DNA from: Acidimicrobiaceae bacterium | Lineage (GTDB): Bacteria > Actinomycetota > Acidimicrobiia > Acidimicrobiales > Aldehydirespiratoraceae | NCBI GenBank assembly: GCA_018699415.1 | Contig: JABIQM010000202.1 | Location: 1 to 39,336, forward strand | Length of the DNA: 39,336 nucleotides | Direction of reading: 5' to 3' | In this document: positions 16,399-24,306 of the stretch, piece by piece | Layout of the letters: each line of letters starts with the position of its first letter | Position numbering within the stretch: position 1 is the stretch's first letter | Made by a program: the position numbers and the translations under genes | The notes under the pieces: generated by a model | What the model was told of the DNA's origin: nothing | The model's input: only the letters and a program-made list of their open reading frames with translations | The model's database searches: none

Positions 16399-16875
16399 TC
16401 AGCGGAGCAAAACACTCAACTGTTCAGCGACCTCTTCGGGGCTGACCGTCGGCGAAAAACGCTGGACTACCTCACCGTTGGCGTTCACGAGGAACTTCTC
16501 GAAGTTCCACACGATGTCAGAGGAATCTCCGTCACCGGGAGCCTCGGACTTGAGCCACTGATAGAGCTCAGCCGTCTGGTCGCCGTTGACATCAATCTTG
16601 GCGAACATCGGGAAATCGATGTTGTAGTTCTCGATGACAAACGCCCGGATCTCCTCGGCAGAGCCGGGTTCCTGACCGCCGAACTGATTGCACGGGAAGC
16701 CCAGAACCTGGACTGCATTGTCGTCATTGTGAAGCGTACGCAGACCTGCGTACTGAGGCGTAAGGCCTCAAGCGGAGGCGACGTTAACGATGAGGCAGGC
16801 TGACTCGGCAAAGCCCGAGAACGACACCCTCTCACCCTCGAGCGACAGCATTTCAAAGTCGTGGAAGGTTGACAT
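16399..16875 (-). CDS. Selenocysteine-containing glutathione peroxidase (in-frame TGA at codon 36)
   Basis: Read from ATG 16873-16875 to TGA 16399-16401, the frame gives 158 residues with one internal TGA at 16768-16770 (codon 36). The TGA sits exactly at the catalytic position: NVASA-(TGA)-GLTPQY, where the family has NVAS-x-(Sec or Cys)-G-x-T. The rest is intact GPx: GFPCNQFGGQEPGS (59-72) with catalytic Gln68, and WNFEKFLV (123-130) with Trp123 and Asn124. A SECIS-like hairpin follows the TGA. Sec is far more likely than decay, because all the other motifs and the frame are preserved. The enzyme would reduce peroxides; in actinobacteria the donor is more likely thioredoxin-like than glutathione (inference). 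The start is 21 bases after the TauD-type gene stop, in the same run. An annotation stopping at TGA would show only the 69-residue C-terminal part from Met90. Confidence 0.9.
16736..16770 (-). promoter_or_regulatory. Bacterial SECIS element with the Sec codon
   Basis: On the minus strand, TGA (16770-16768) is followed 14 bases later by a perfect 7-bp stem GTACGCA (16753-16747) / TGCGTAC (16742-16736) closing a GGTC loop (16746-16743). A GGUC apical loop is the SelB-binding hallmark of bacterial SECIS elements; the apical GCAGGUCUGC is, from memory, the same as in Escherichia coli fdhF. A second perfect stem, TGAGGC (16770-16765) with GCCTCA (16759-16754), contains the TGA itself and abuts the first stem. 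Confidence 0.85.
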
Positions 16876-16896
16876 GGCAACAATCCTAGCTGGGCC

Positions 16897-17910
16897 TCAT
16901 GCTCTAGTCCGCTTCGCGTTCCAATGAGAAAACGCCCTGCTGGCTTGGAAGCGCTCGGGGCGATCCTCGGGAGCGAGTATCTCGGTGGCAAGCCAGAGCC
17001 TCTTCAACCAACGAACCTGGCCCGCGTCCTGGTCGTCTTGAAACGTCCGCCGTCCGTGGAGCACGTGATAGTTGTTGATGAACTGCATGTCACCAGTCTC
17101 AAAGACCATCTCCACCTGGTGATCGGGATCAGCGATCAACTCGTCGTAGGCAGCCATCCCTGCTAGCTGCTGCTCGGTCAAGCGAGGTGCACCTTCATGG
17201 CGTTGCGAGGACTTGATGAACGGGGGGACGTACCGGATGAAAAGGCGCTCACCGTGTCGGGTGAACAGTGGGATCGTGTAGTACGGCCGCCTGCCATCGG
17301 CTTCTTCGCCGCGATAGTCGTAGGGCAGACCCTCGTAGAGCACCGCCGCGAGGTCGGGAGCCGACTTCACCAGCAAGTTGTGGCAAAGCAGCGCATTGAC
17401 AATCAAGCTCTCGCCGCCGGACATCCCGGCCGAAAGACACAGCAAGCCAACCAGATCAGACCCGTCCGAATGAAACGGTAACGGGCCTGCCATCTGGTAG
17501 CCGCGAGAGTTTCCCTCAGACATCGTTCGTCCCTCGTCCTTCACGTCGCCGAGAAGGTGACCGCGGGCATTTTGAGGCCACGGCATACCAAGGTGACTAC
17601 CTATCCCCCAGTAGATCCAAGAGGCATCTTCGGCGCCGAGGCGATCAACCGGCAGACCGGTGATGCGTTGGAAACCGCGGCCGTTAACCAACTCCTCAGC
17701 CATCTGCGCGAGTCGATCACCGAAATCGGGCAGAGAGAAACGTGACTTATCGACATCGAGGAGGTCGTCTGTGTGGCTGCGCGCCTGAGCCAGCGCCTCT
17801 TCGAGTTCAGCGATTTCGCTGTCACTCAGACGATGGCTCCACTCATCGGAATCAGTGACTGTCGCAGCGGTCCATTCGGCATGTCGCTCCAGCGGCTCGA
17901 TGACGGCCAT
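16897..17910 (-). CDS. TauD/TfdA-family Fe(II)/2-oxoglutarate dioxygenase
   Basis: 337 residues. Iron ligands are visible as His147-Ser-Asp149 (PFHSDGSD) and the distal His285 in NNYHVLHGRRTF, with the following Arg residues as 2-oxoglutarate contacts. RGFQRITGLP near residue 80 and the MPWPQNARGHLLGDV region match TauD-like proteins acting on small organic acids or amino-acid derivatives rather than taurine specifically. The substrate is unknown. Its ATG overlaps the stop of the upstream amidohydrolase gene by one base, so the two are translationally coupled and may act in one degradation route: release of an acid by deacylation, then oxidation. Confidence 0.88.
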   Translation of the reverse strand: MAVIEPLERHAEWTAATVTDSDEWSHRLSDSEIAELEEALAQARSHTDDLLDVDKSRFSLPDFGDRLAQMAEELVNGRGFQRITGLPVDRLGAEDASWIYWGIGSHLGMPWPQNARGHLLGDVKDEGRTMSEGNSRGYQMAGPLPFHSDGSDLVGLLCLSAGMSGGESLIVNALLCHNLLVKSAPDLAAVLYEGLPYDYRGEEADGRRPYYTIPLFTRHGERLFIRYVPPFIKSSQRHEGAPRLTEQQLAGMAAYDELIADPDHQVEMVFETGDMQFINNYHVLHGRRTFQDDQDAGQVRWLKRLWLATEILAPEDRPERFQASRAFSHWNAKRTRA

Positions 17911-19628
17911 CAGACTGGCTCCGACTGCGCGCCACGAACGAGTCGACCGGGAAGGGCGCCCGTGGCGTCACCATCGGAATACGTTTCGATGCCAGCCACG
18001 AGTGTGTGACGGTATCCGTCAGCGCGTTGGAGCAAGCGACGGCCACCCGCTGGCAGGTCGTAGGCGAGTTCAGGTTGATGGACTCGCAATCGATCGAAGT
18101 CGATCACGTTCATGTCGGCACGATAGCCGGGGACGAGCACGCCACGATCATGGAGTCCAACGGTACGAGCGGTGTCACGGCACTGGCGCTGGATCAGAAA
18201 CTCGACATCGATGCGACCCATGGCACGATCGCGACCCCAATGCTGCAGGAGCGTGGTGGGGAACGAGCCATCACAGATCGTGCCGACGTGGGCACCACCG
18301 TCGCTGAGGGCCGGGACCGTGTAGGGGTGAATCAGTAGGTCTCGTGTGGTGTCGAGGTTGCCCGCACCGAAGTTACTGAACGGCATCCAAACCATTGCGG
18401 TACCGCCATTTCCACACAGCAGATCAAGCGCCAACTCAGGTGCCGTGATACCCATCCGTTCAGCCCGTCGGGCGAGGGTGTCACCGGGATCGGGTTCATA
18501 GTTGGGCGAATCACCAACCTCGAACATCATGTCGTACTTCTCGATGAGACGGCCTCCGACGGCGGTCATGTCGGCGCCGCCCGAAGCATCGAGAAGCCGT
18601 TGCCGTCGGTCCGGGTCAGCCAACACCGTGACACGTTCCGCCGGGGCCAGATCGGCCACCTCAGCCCAGACCGGGTTGTGCAGGAACGGGTTCAGGGTGC
18701 ATTCGAAGCCAAGCAGAATGCCAATTGGTCGCACCGGGGTCTGCCCGGTTATCAGCAAGCCATCGGCACGAGCCTGCTCGATTCGGTTGAGAAGGTCCGT
18801 GTGAAAGTCGGCGCTGCGCTGATTCTCGATGATCGTGAAGCTGAGCGGACGTCCCGAAATCGCGCACATGTCGCGCAACATCTGGAACTCGATCTCTCGA
18901 TCCACAAAGTCGCTCACCAACTGGAACACACCGGTACCCGTACGCCCGACCGCATCGGCGATTCCGACCAGTTCCTCAGAGGCGGCGGTGAGTGTCGGCG
19001 TGAAATCACCGGTGGACGTGCGGTGATTAGCCGTGCGGCTGGTCGAGAAACCAAGCGCACCGGCCAGAACGCCTTCCGCCGCAAGCCGTCCCATCTCCAC
19101 GATGTCGTCATACGTGGCGTCCTCCCTGGCGGCGCCACGCTCCCCCATCACGTGCAGTCGAAGCGCCCCGTGCGGTACTTGGGTCGCGATATCCATGTCC
19201 TTCGGTGCATCGCACGCATCCAGGTACTCGGCAAAGGACTTCCAATTCCACTGAAGCCCCTCATGCAGGGCCGCCCCCGGAATGTCTTCGACCCCTTCCA
19301 TCAACTCGACGAGTTGGTCGTGGTCGGTGTTGTGGACTGGGGCAAAGCCGACACCACAATTCCCGAACACCACCGTGGTAACGCCGTGCCACGACGATGG
19401 CTGCATCCGGTCGTCCCAGGTCGCCTGACCGTCATAATGCGTATGGATGTCAACGAAGCCGGGAGCCACCAAAGCACCATCGGCATCAATCTCTCGGGCG
19501 GCTGTGCCATCGACCGTGCCCACTTCGGTGACGATGCCGTCGGTCACGGCAACGTCAGCCTGACGGCTCGGCGCTCCGGTGCCGTCAACCACGGTGCCGC
19601 CACGGATGATCAGATCATGGGAAGCCAT
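17910..19628 (-). CDS. N-acyl-D-amino-acid deacylase-type amidohydrolase
   Basis: 572 residues, normal length for the D-aminoacylase subgroup of the metal-dependent amidohydrolases. The N-terminal [23 protein letters not shown] and the first metal motif [14 protein letters not shown] (with HTH) are diagnostic, as is [17 protein letters not shown]. Later, [24 protein letters not shown] (metal Asp region) and a C-terminal [13 protein letters not shown] block complete the barrel and its beta-sandwich. It hydrolyses an amide or N-acyl bond with Zn; the true substrate is often unknown in actinobacterial paralogues. It starts 12 bases after the small helical-protein gene. Confidence 0.9.
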   Translation of the reverse strand: MASHDLIIRGGTVVDGTGAPSRQADVAVTDGIVTEVGTVDGTAAREIDADGALVAPGFVDIHTHYDGQATWDDRMQPSSWHGVTTVVFGNCGVGFAPVHNTDHDQLVELMEGVEDIPGAALHEGLQWNWKSFAEYLDACDAPKDMDIATQVPHGALRLHVMGERGAAREDATYDDIVEMGRLAAEGVLAGALGFSTSRTANHRTSTGDFTPTLTAASEELVGIADAVGRTGTGVFQLVSDFVDREIEFQMLRDMCAISGRPLSFTIIENQRSADFHTDLLNRIEQARADGLLITGQTPVRPIGILLGFECTLNPFLHNPVWAEVADLAPAERVTVLADPDRRQRLLDASGGADMTAVGGRLIEKYDMMFEVGDSPNYEPDPGDTLARRAERMGITAPELALDLLCGNGGTAMVWMPFSNFGAGNLDTTRDLLIHPYTVPALSDGGAHVGTICDGSFPTTLLQHWGRDRAMGRIDVEFLIQRQCRDTARTVGLHDRGVLVPGYRADMNVIDFDRLRVHQPELAYDLPAGGRRLLQRADGYRHTLVAGIETYSDGDATGALPGRLVRGAQSEPV

Positions 19629-19640
19629 ACCTTCATCATG

Positions 19641-20015
19641 TCAGGCAAAGCCGCTCGAACCCAGGCCACCGACCTCCACCGCGGCGAGAACCACATCCGA
19701 GTGGTCCGCGTATTGGCGCTGAGTGCGGGCCTGGTCCTCGAGTTCGCAACCGCGACGCTCAAGCGCGAGCCGTACTTGTGCGAGATCATCGGTCACCCGC
19801 GCCAACGTAGCCACCTCCAACGAGCGAACACGGAAACGGCTATGGCTCGCCGCCCTCGATGACCACACGTCGCCCGTGTGACGCTGTATGACTGACGAAA
19901 GACGGTTCTGCAGATTGTCCCGATGCGCGGCGATGGTCTCAGAGAGCGCATGGGCTGCCAATGCCTCCCTCATCTGATGGTTCGCTAGTTCCCGTCGAAC
20001 CTCTGCGTCCATCAT
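19641..20015 (-). CDS. Small helical protein of unknown function
   Basis: 124 residues, nearly all predicted helix: Ala/Leu/Arg-rich (EVRRELANHQMREALAAHAL, then VATLARVTDDLAQVRLALERR). There is a central VWSSRAASHSRFRV turn and no signal peptide. The helix-W-x-x-x-A-helix arrangement loosely resembles WXG100-type proteins, but the exact WXG is absent, so I do not assign that family. The ATG pair at 20010-20015 lies a few bases behind a TATATT element, so the message could be leaderless. As the first gene before the deacylase (12 bases), it may encode a helper or simply share the promoter. Confidence 0.6.
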   Translation of the reverse strand: MMDAEVRRELANHQMREALAAHALSETIAAHRDNLQNRLSSVIQRHTGDVWSSRAASHSRFRVRSLEVATLARVTDDLAQVRLALERRGCELEDQARTQRQYADHSDVVLAAVEVGGLGSSGFA

Positions 20016-20022
20016 CGTTCAC

Positions 20023-20028
20023 AATATA
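20023..20028 (-). promoter_or_regulatory. Candidate -10 element (TATATT) for the 20015-to-16399 gene run
   Basis: The minus strand reads TATATT at 20028-20023, 7 bases before the ATG at 20015; no convincing -35 is seen. Such spacing would give a leaderless or nearly leaderless transcript, which is common in actinobacteria. Support is by position and sequence only. Confidence 0.35.
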
Positions 20029-20146
20029 GCATGGCATGATATGAAAGAGAACGAAACGCTGTACAGAGTATGTTGTTGGCCTCAACCGGTTGAGTCCGAG
20101 ATCAAAGCCAACCAACCGATCGACGGACGCAGCCCATTCCTGCCCA

Positions 20147-22033
20147 TCAGCGCGCCAACTCGGGTCGGTCTCGGTACTGCTCGAGAGCTTCCGGGTTGGC
20201 CAGGGCCTCGACGTTGGCGATCGCACGGCCAGCAACCACGTCGCGAACCGCAAGTTCAGTGATCTTGCCGGATCGGGTGCGGGGGATGTCGGTAACCGCA
20301 GTGATGATCGCCGGCACGTGCCGGGGCGTGACCTCTGCCCGAATCCGAGACCGAATCCGCGTCTGCAGTTCGTCGGTCAGTTCCTCGCCGGCCGCCATCT
20401 TCACAAACAACACGATACGCGTGTCGTTGTCCCAGGGCTGGCCGATCACAACACTCTCCTCGACCTCCGACATCGTGTCGACGCGGCGATAGATCTCGGC
20501 GGTCCCGATGCGCACGCCACCAGGGTTGAGTGTGGCGTCAGATCGACCAGAGATGACGTAGCCACCGGTCGACGACTGTGAGATGAAGTCACCGTGATGC
20601 CACATTCCTGCGAACTGGTCAAAGTACGCCGCCATATAGCGGATGTCTCCAGGATCGTTCCAAAACGAGAGTGGCATAGACGGGAACGGGCTACGGCAGA
20701 CGAGTTCACCCTCGACGCCTCGTTCGACGGACTCACCGCTGGCATCAACGACATCGATGTCCATCCCCAGACCAGGCACCTGAATTTCTCCCGCAAATAC
20801 CGGGCTCGTCGGATCACCGATCACCAGACAGCCACAAAGATCAGTGCCACCAGACATCGATGCAAGAAACACATCGGTCTTCACGTTCTTATAAACCCAC
20901 TCGAAGCCCTCCGGTGTGAGCGTCGACCCGGTCGAGGTGATGGATCTCACTGTTGATAAATCATGGGATTCGACCGGACGGATTTCGGCATTGGCGCAGG
21001 CATCGATGAACTTGGCCGAAACGCCCAACAACGTGGCGCCTGTCTCGTCGACAAGATCGAATAAGCGGTTGGCATTGGGGTACGTGGGTGCCCCGTCAAA
21101 CAACACGAGTGTGGCATCTGACGCCAGGGCCGAGGCGAGCCAGTTCCACATCATCCAGCCTGCAGTGGTGAAGTAGAAGACCCTGTCACCACGATGAATA
21201 TCGCAATGCAGTTGGTGCTCGACCATGTGTTTGAGCAGCACGCCACCTGTGCGATGAACGATGCACTTGGGTTTGCCGGTAGTACCCGAGGAAAACAGCA
21301 CATACCAGGGGTGGTCGAAGGGCAGCCGCACCGTGATGATGGGAGCCGCCGCGGCATCGTCCAGCCATCCCGGCTCGACCATGACTACTTCACGGATCGA
21401 TGGCAATGCGCGAGCGATCTCGTCGAGTCGGGCAAGACAATCGTGCCGCTTCCCGTTATAGACATAGGACGGGGCCGCGAACAGCATGACTGGTTCGATC
21501 TGGCCAAAGCGGTCGATGACGCCATCGACACCGAAGTCTGGAGAGGTGCTGCAAAACACGGCACCTAGGCCGGCGGCCGCCAACATCACCGCATAAGTCT
21601 CGGGCCGGTTGGGAAGCCACGCCGCGACCCGGTCCCCCACTGACACGCCTGCCGCTCGCATCAACGACTGGATCCGCCCAACCATCTCATGGAGATCGGC
21701 GCGGGTGACTTCGACTGATTCACCGTCCTCGCCTCGAAACACCATGGCAAGGTCATCTATTGGGTCACCGAGCAGATTCTCTGCGACATTCAGCGTGGCG
21801 TCAGGCAAAAAGCGTGTTTTATGGAACTCGGCGTGATCCTCGATCAATCGATCACCACGGTCGCCGATGATCCCGCAAAAATCCCAGGCCTCGGCCCAGA
21901 ATTTCGACGGGTTAGCGACCGACCATTGGTGCAACTCGCGATAGTTGGCCACACCAACCTGTTTCTGAAAGCGAAACAGGTTCGTCGATTCGATACGCGC
22001 CTGGCTTGGCGCCCACAGGCTCGTCTGCGTCAT
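20147..22033 (-). CDS. Acetoacetyl-CoA synthetase (acetoacetate-CoA ligase)
   Basis: About 628 residues from the ATG at 22033, where MTQTSLWAPSQARIESTNLFRF matches the usual N-terminus; an ATG at 22078 would add 15 unmatched residues. Its length and the N-terminal extension (Acs_N; FWAEAWDFCGI) separate it from FadD-type ligases. Motifs: YVLFSSGTTGKPKCIVH, SGGTDLCGC, MWHHGDF, YVISGRSDATLNPGGVRIGTAE and a C-terminal RTRSGKITELAVRD with the catalytic Lys. The reaction is acetoacetate + ATP + CoA to acetoacetyl-CoA, feeding ketone-body or leucine-derived carbon into central metabolism. It is divergent from the acyltransferase gene. Confidence 0.92.
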   Translation of the reverse strand: MTQTSLWAPSQARIESTNLFRFQKQVGVANYRELHQWSVANPSKFWAEAWDFCGIIGDRGDRLIEDHAEFHKTRFLPDATLNVAENLLGDPIDDLAMVFRGEDGESVEVTRADLHEMVGRIQSLMRAAGVSVGDRVAAWLPNRPETYAVMLAAAGLGAVFCSTSPDFGVDGVIDRFGQIEPVMLFAAPSYVYNGKRHDCLARLDEIARALPSIREVVMVEPGWLDDAAAAPIITVRLPFDHPWYVLFSSGTTGKPKCIVHRTGGVLLKHMVEHQLHCDIHRGDRVFYFTTAGWMMWNWLASALASDATLVLFDGAPTYPNANRLFDLVDETGATLLGVSAKFIDACANAEIRPVESHDLSTVRSITSTGSTLTPEGFEWVYKNVKTDVFLASMSGGTDLCGCLVIGDPTSPVFAGEIQVPGLGMDIDVVDASGESVERGVEGELVCRSPFPSMPLSFWNDPGDIRYMAAYFDQFAGMWHHGDFISQSSTGGYVISGRSDATLNPGGVRIGTAEIYRRVDTMSEVEESVVIGQPWDNDTRIVLFVKMAAGEELTDELQTRIRSRIRAEVTPRHVPAIITAVTDIPRTRSGKITELAVRDVVAGRAIANVEALANPEALEQYRDRPELAR

Positions 22034-22062
22034 GGCCGCACAGTACGGTCTCTGTCGTGGCA

Positions 22063-23067
22063 ATGCTTCCTCGGCCAATCATTCGGCGCCCCATCACGAT
22101 GATCATCGTGCCGCTGCTTGCAATCGTCATGGCTGCACTCACGCCCGCTGCGGTGATTGTGCTGGGCTCGATCGACTTGATCACCGGTCATCCCCATGGT
22201 CGTAGGGTCCGGGTCTGGCTGATTATCACGTGCGTCTTGTTAAACGAAGCCATCGGCGCTGTCGTTGGCCTGCTGATTTCGGTGCGCTTCCTTGGCCGAT
22301 CTGGGTCTCAGAAGTGGCTCAAAGCGAACTACCGACTCGAACGGTGGTGGTGTCGCAGTCACCTTGGCGCCATCAAACGGTTCGCTAACATTCGCATGGA
22401 GTTCGACAACCCCGAGGTCCTCGCTCCCGGCAATGCCATCATCGTGGCTCGCCATGCGAGCCATGTTGATGCCCTCGGCCCACTGCACGCGTGCGACATC
22501 GCCGGGGTGCAGGCCCTCTACACGCTGAAGCAAGAACTCCAATGGCTACCAGCCATGGACCTCATCGCCAATCGAACACCCAACGTCTGGATCGACCGCA
22601 CACCCCAAGCTGGATCCCCCATGCTCGGAAAAATCGAGAAACTCGCCGCTGGTATCGACGAAACCAGCGCCGGTGTTATCTTCCCGGAAGGAACGTTCTT
22701 CACGCCGGCTCGTCTCGAAAAGGCAGCAGCCAGGCTAGCGAAAACCCGACCCGACCTCGAGCAAAAAGCCCGCCAGCTCAAAAAGATTCTCCCGCCTCGC
22801 CCCGCAGGATTTCTTGCCTTTCTGCGAGGTTCACCCGATGCCGACATCATGCTCATCGCCAATATCGGACTGGAGCACGGCGGAGGCGTGAGCGAACTCC
22901 TCGCCAAGATTGATCTACCGACCACCCTCCGGATGCACGCCTGGCGTTGTCCCCGTAGTGAGGTTCCCCGTGACTCCGACGATGCCGTGACCTGGCTACT
23001 CGACCGCTGGATCGAAATGGATCAGTGGATTGTCGATCATTCGGCTGACCTGGACCCGGCACCTTGA
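22063..23067 (+). CDS. PlsC-like 1-acylglycerol-3-phosphate acyltransferase family membrane protein
   Basis: 334 residues from the ATG at 22063. Two N-terminal membrane segments (ITMIIVPLLAIVMAALTP and VWLIITCVLLNEAIGAVVGL) are followed by the catalytic HX4D motif RHASHVDAL (His131, Asp136) and FPEGTFF (207-213), the glycerophosphate-binding motif. Larger than classic PlsC, with an Arg/Lys-rich insert (about 218-245). It likely acylates a glycerophospholipid intermediate at the inner membrane; the true acceptor is uncertain. The TGA stop at 23065-23067 is followed in the same frame by 120 open codons that belong to an unrelated broken gene. Confidence 0.85.
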   Translation: MLPRPIIRRPITMIIVPLLAIVMAALTPAAVIVLGSIDLITGHPHGRRVRVWLIITCVLLNEAIGAVVGLLISVRFLGRSGSQKWLKANYRLERWWCRSHLGAIKRFANIRMEFDNPEVLAPGNAIIVARHASHVDALGPLHACDIAGVQALYTLKQELQWLPAMDLIANRTPNVWIDRTPQAGSPMLGKIEKLAAGIDETSAGVIFPEGTFFTPARLEKAAARLAKTRPDLEQKARQLKKILPPRPAGFLAFLRGSPDADIMLIANIGLEHGGGVSELLAKIDLPTTLRMHAWRCPRSEVPRDSDDAVTWLLDRWIEMDQWIVDHSADLDPAP

Positions 23068-23594
23068 TACGTTGCACCCGAAAGCATCCCAACAGTCGGC
23101 GACGGGAACTACGTCCTTTGGCAATTTGCGAACCTTCTTCCCCTTCAAAAAACGAATAACGGCGGGGGCGCAAAATGCTGGGACTGGACCCTCGGAGGCG
23201 TATGTGTGGGCGTGAGTACGAACTGGCATACAAAAGACACAGACGACTACGCGTACATCTACGACGGCGTCCGGTGCATGTACGGTCTCGGCCACAAAGA
23301 AAAGGTATGGACCTTCGACATTAATACAGGCCTGTTCCCCTGCCCCCTGGTGGCTCTGGAACGGACACGATCTACCCGTGTTCATGTGCTGACGGGATCA
23401 CCAACCGATGGACGTCACTTGTGCTGACGCCGGATACCAACCTCTCAGCTTTCGACAAATTCGAAGTAACCGTGACGGATCCCGCCGGCAATCTCTACCA
23501 AACCATCGTGATCGACGCTGAACTGAAAGACGGGTACGTGTGGGAGGATGCCCCCCTCACAGGATCGAACAACGCCGGGATCGGGCGTTGTTAG
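23068..23594 (+). pseudogene. Remnant of a Cys-containing secreted-type protein, 5' truncated and frameshifted
   Basis: Two overlapping plus-strand frames join into one protein-like sequence. Frame 1 (23068 to about 23342) reads PTVGDGNYVLWQFANLLP, KCWDWTLGGVCVGVSTNW and DDYAYIYDGVRCMYGLG. Frame 3 (about 23343 to TAG 23592-23594) continues with PPGGSGTDTIYPCSCADG, FDKFEVTVTDPAGNLYQT and VWEDAPLTGSNN. Adding one C to the C-run at 23343-23347 would restore one frame through FPCPPGGSG. No start codon exists upstream in frame 1; it opens right behind the acyltransferase TGA. The content (aromatic, Gly/Asn, paired Cys, Ig-like VTVTDPAGN) suggests an extracellular domain, family not recognised. The single-base break could also be a sequencing or assembly error. 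Confidence 0.6.
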
Positions 23595-23604
23595 CTGTGT
23601 GACA

Positions 23605-24267
23605 TCAGCTGAACTGAGCGAAAGCCTCGTCATAACGGGTCATCGGCTCGAAAGGAGGCGTGCCAATCGCCTCGCTACAACTCGCGCCGGCTTCAGGGGC
23701 GGTCATTGATCGACGGCCCAACTGATCATCCAAAAAGTCTGCCACGGCATCGTCGCCGATGCGCTCCACCGCCACCTGTCGCTTCCACGCCGTCAACACG
23801 ATCGGGTTTGCGAGCCCCGGATACGGCGCCGCGAGAAAATGAGGATCAGTGGCTACAAGTACCGAGATAGCGTCGCGTTCTGCCACATCGAGATCCGGAT
23901 CGTAAGAAATCCATACAGCACCATGCTCCAGCGAATGCACCGCGACCTCATCCATCAACGGCTCGGTGTAGAAGCCACAGTTTTGCCATGCCGGGAAATG
24001 ATCGCCACTCATGGGCGGGCTGGTCTCATACCCAACTGGGCACAACACATGATCGTTGGCATCCTCTGACGTCTCCTGAACCACACCCAACTCGAGAACG
24101 ACAGCCGCAACCCGCTCAACCACATCGCAACCGTTCTCATCCTGCTCCACCACGCCGTGATCAGCGAGCGGTTTCGCCCTGTCCACGGAGTTGGCGCTAC
24201 CACATGAAACAGCAATCACGGCAACTAGGACAAAAATCGCGGATGAAAACGAAACAAGGCGACCCAT
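23605..24267 (-). CDS. DUF3105 family lipoprotein
   Basis: 220 residues from ATG 24267 (a GTG at 24279 is an alternative). The N-terminal hydrophobic stretch ends in AVIAVSC-GS, a lipobox, so it is probably lipidated and exported. DUF3105 hallmarks are clear: YETSPPMSGDHFPAWQNCGFYTEP, then VHSLEHGAVWISYDPDL. The conserved His/Cys set (GDH, SLEHG) suggests a metal or redox function, but the role is unknown. It is convergent with the broken gene at 23068-23594 and lies 39 bases downstream of the sigma factor gene on the same strand. Confidence 0.87.
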   Translation of the reverse strand: MGRLVSFSSAIFVLVAVIAVSCGSANSVDRAKPLADHGVVEQDENGCDVVERVAAVVLELGVVQETSEDANDHVLCPVGYETSPPMSGDHFPAWQNCGFYTEPLMDEVAVHSLEHGAVWISYDPDLDVAERDAISVLVATDPHFLAAPYPGLANPIVLTAWKRQVAVERIGDDAVADFLDDQLGRRSMTAPEAGASCSEAIGTPPFEPMTRYDEAFAQFS

Positions 24268-24306
24268 CAGGGCCGCCACGTTATCGGTTCGCGAAGATCA
24301 GTTCAC

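Noticed and set aside
15424-16803. Plus-strand open frame of about 459 codons opposite the CoA-transferase and GPx
   Set aside because: It is antisense to the CaiB gene and to most of GPx, with no domain features.
16399-16875. GPx as a pseudogene stopped by a nonsense mutation
   Set aside because: The stop is exactly at the catalytic codon, is TGA rather than TAA or TAG, is followed by a GGTC-loop hairpin, and all other motifs and the frame are intact.
16485-16991. Minus-strand frame of 168 codons overlapping the GPx gene
   Set aside because: It is a different frame of the same strand, Ser/Arg-rich without family motifs; the GPx frame with TGA at codon 36 explains the region.
18600-19862. 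Plus-strand open frame of 420 codons opposite the amidohydrolase
   Set aside because: Its sequence is Arg/His-rich without motifs and is covered by the D-aminoacylase-type gene on the other strand.
19641-20015. WXG100/ESX-type secreted protein
   Set aside because: It is helical and of suitable size, but a true WXG turn and partner ESX genes are missing.
23065-23067. Readthrough or selenocysteine at the acyltransferase TGA, giving a fusion protein
   Set aside because: No GGTC hairpin follows, the acyltransferase is full length before it, and the continuing sequence is of a different, extracellular type.
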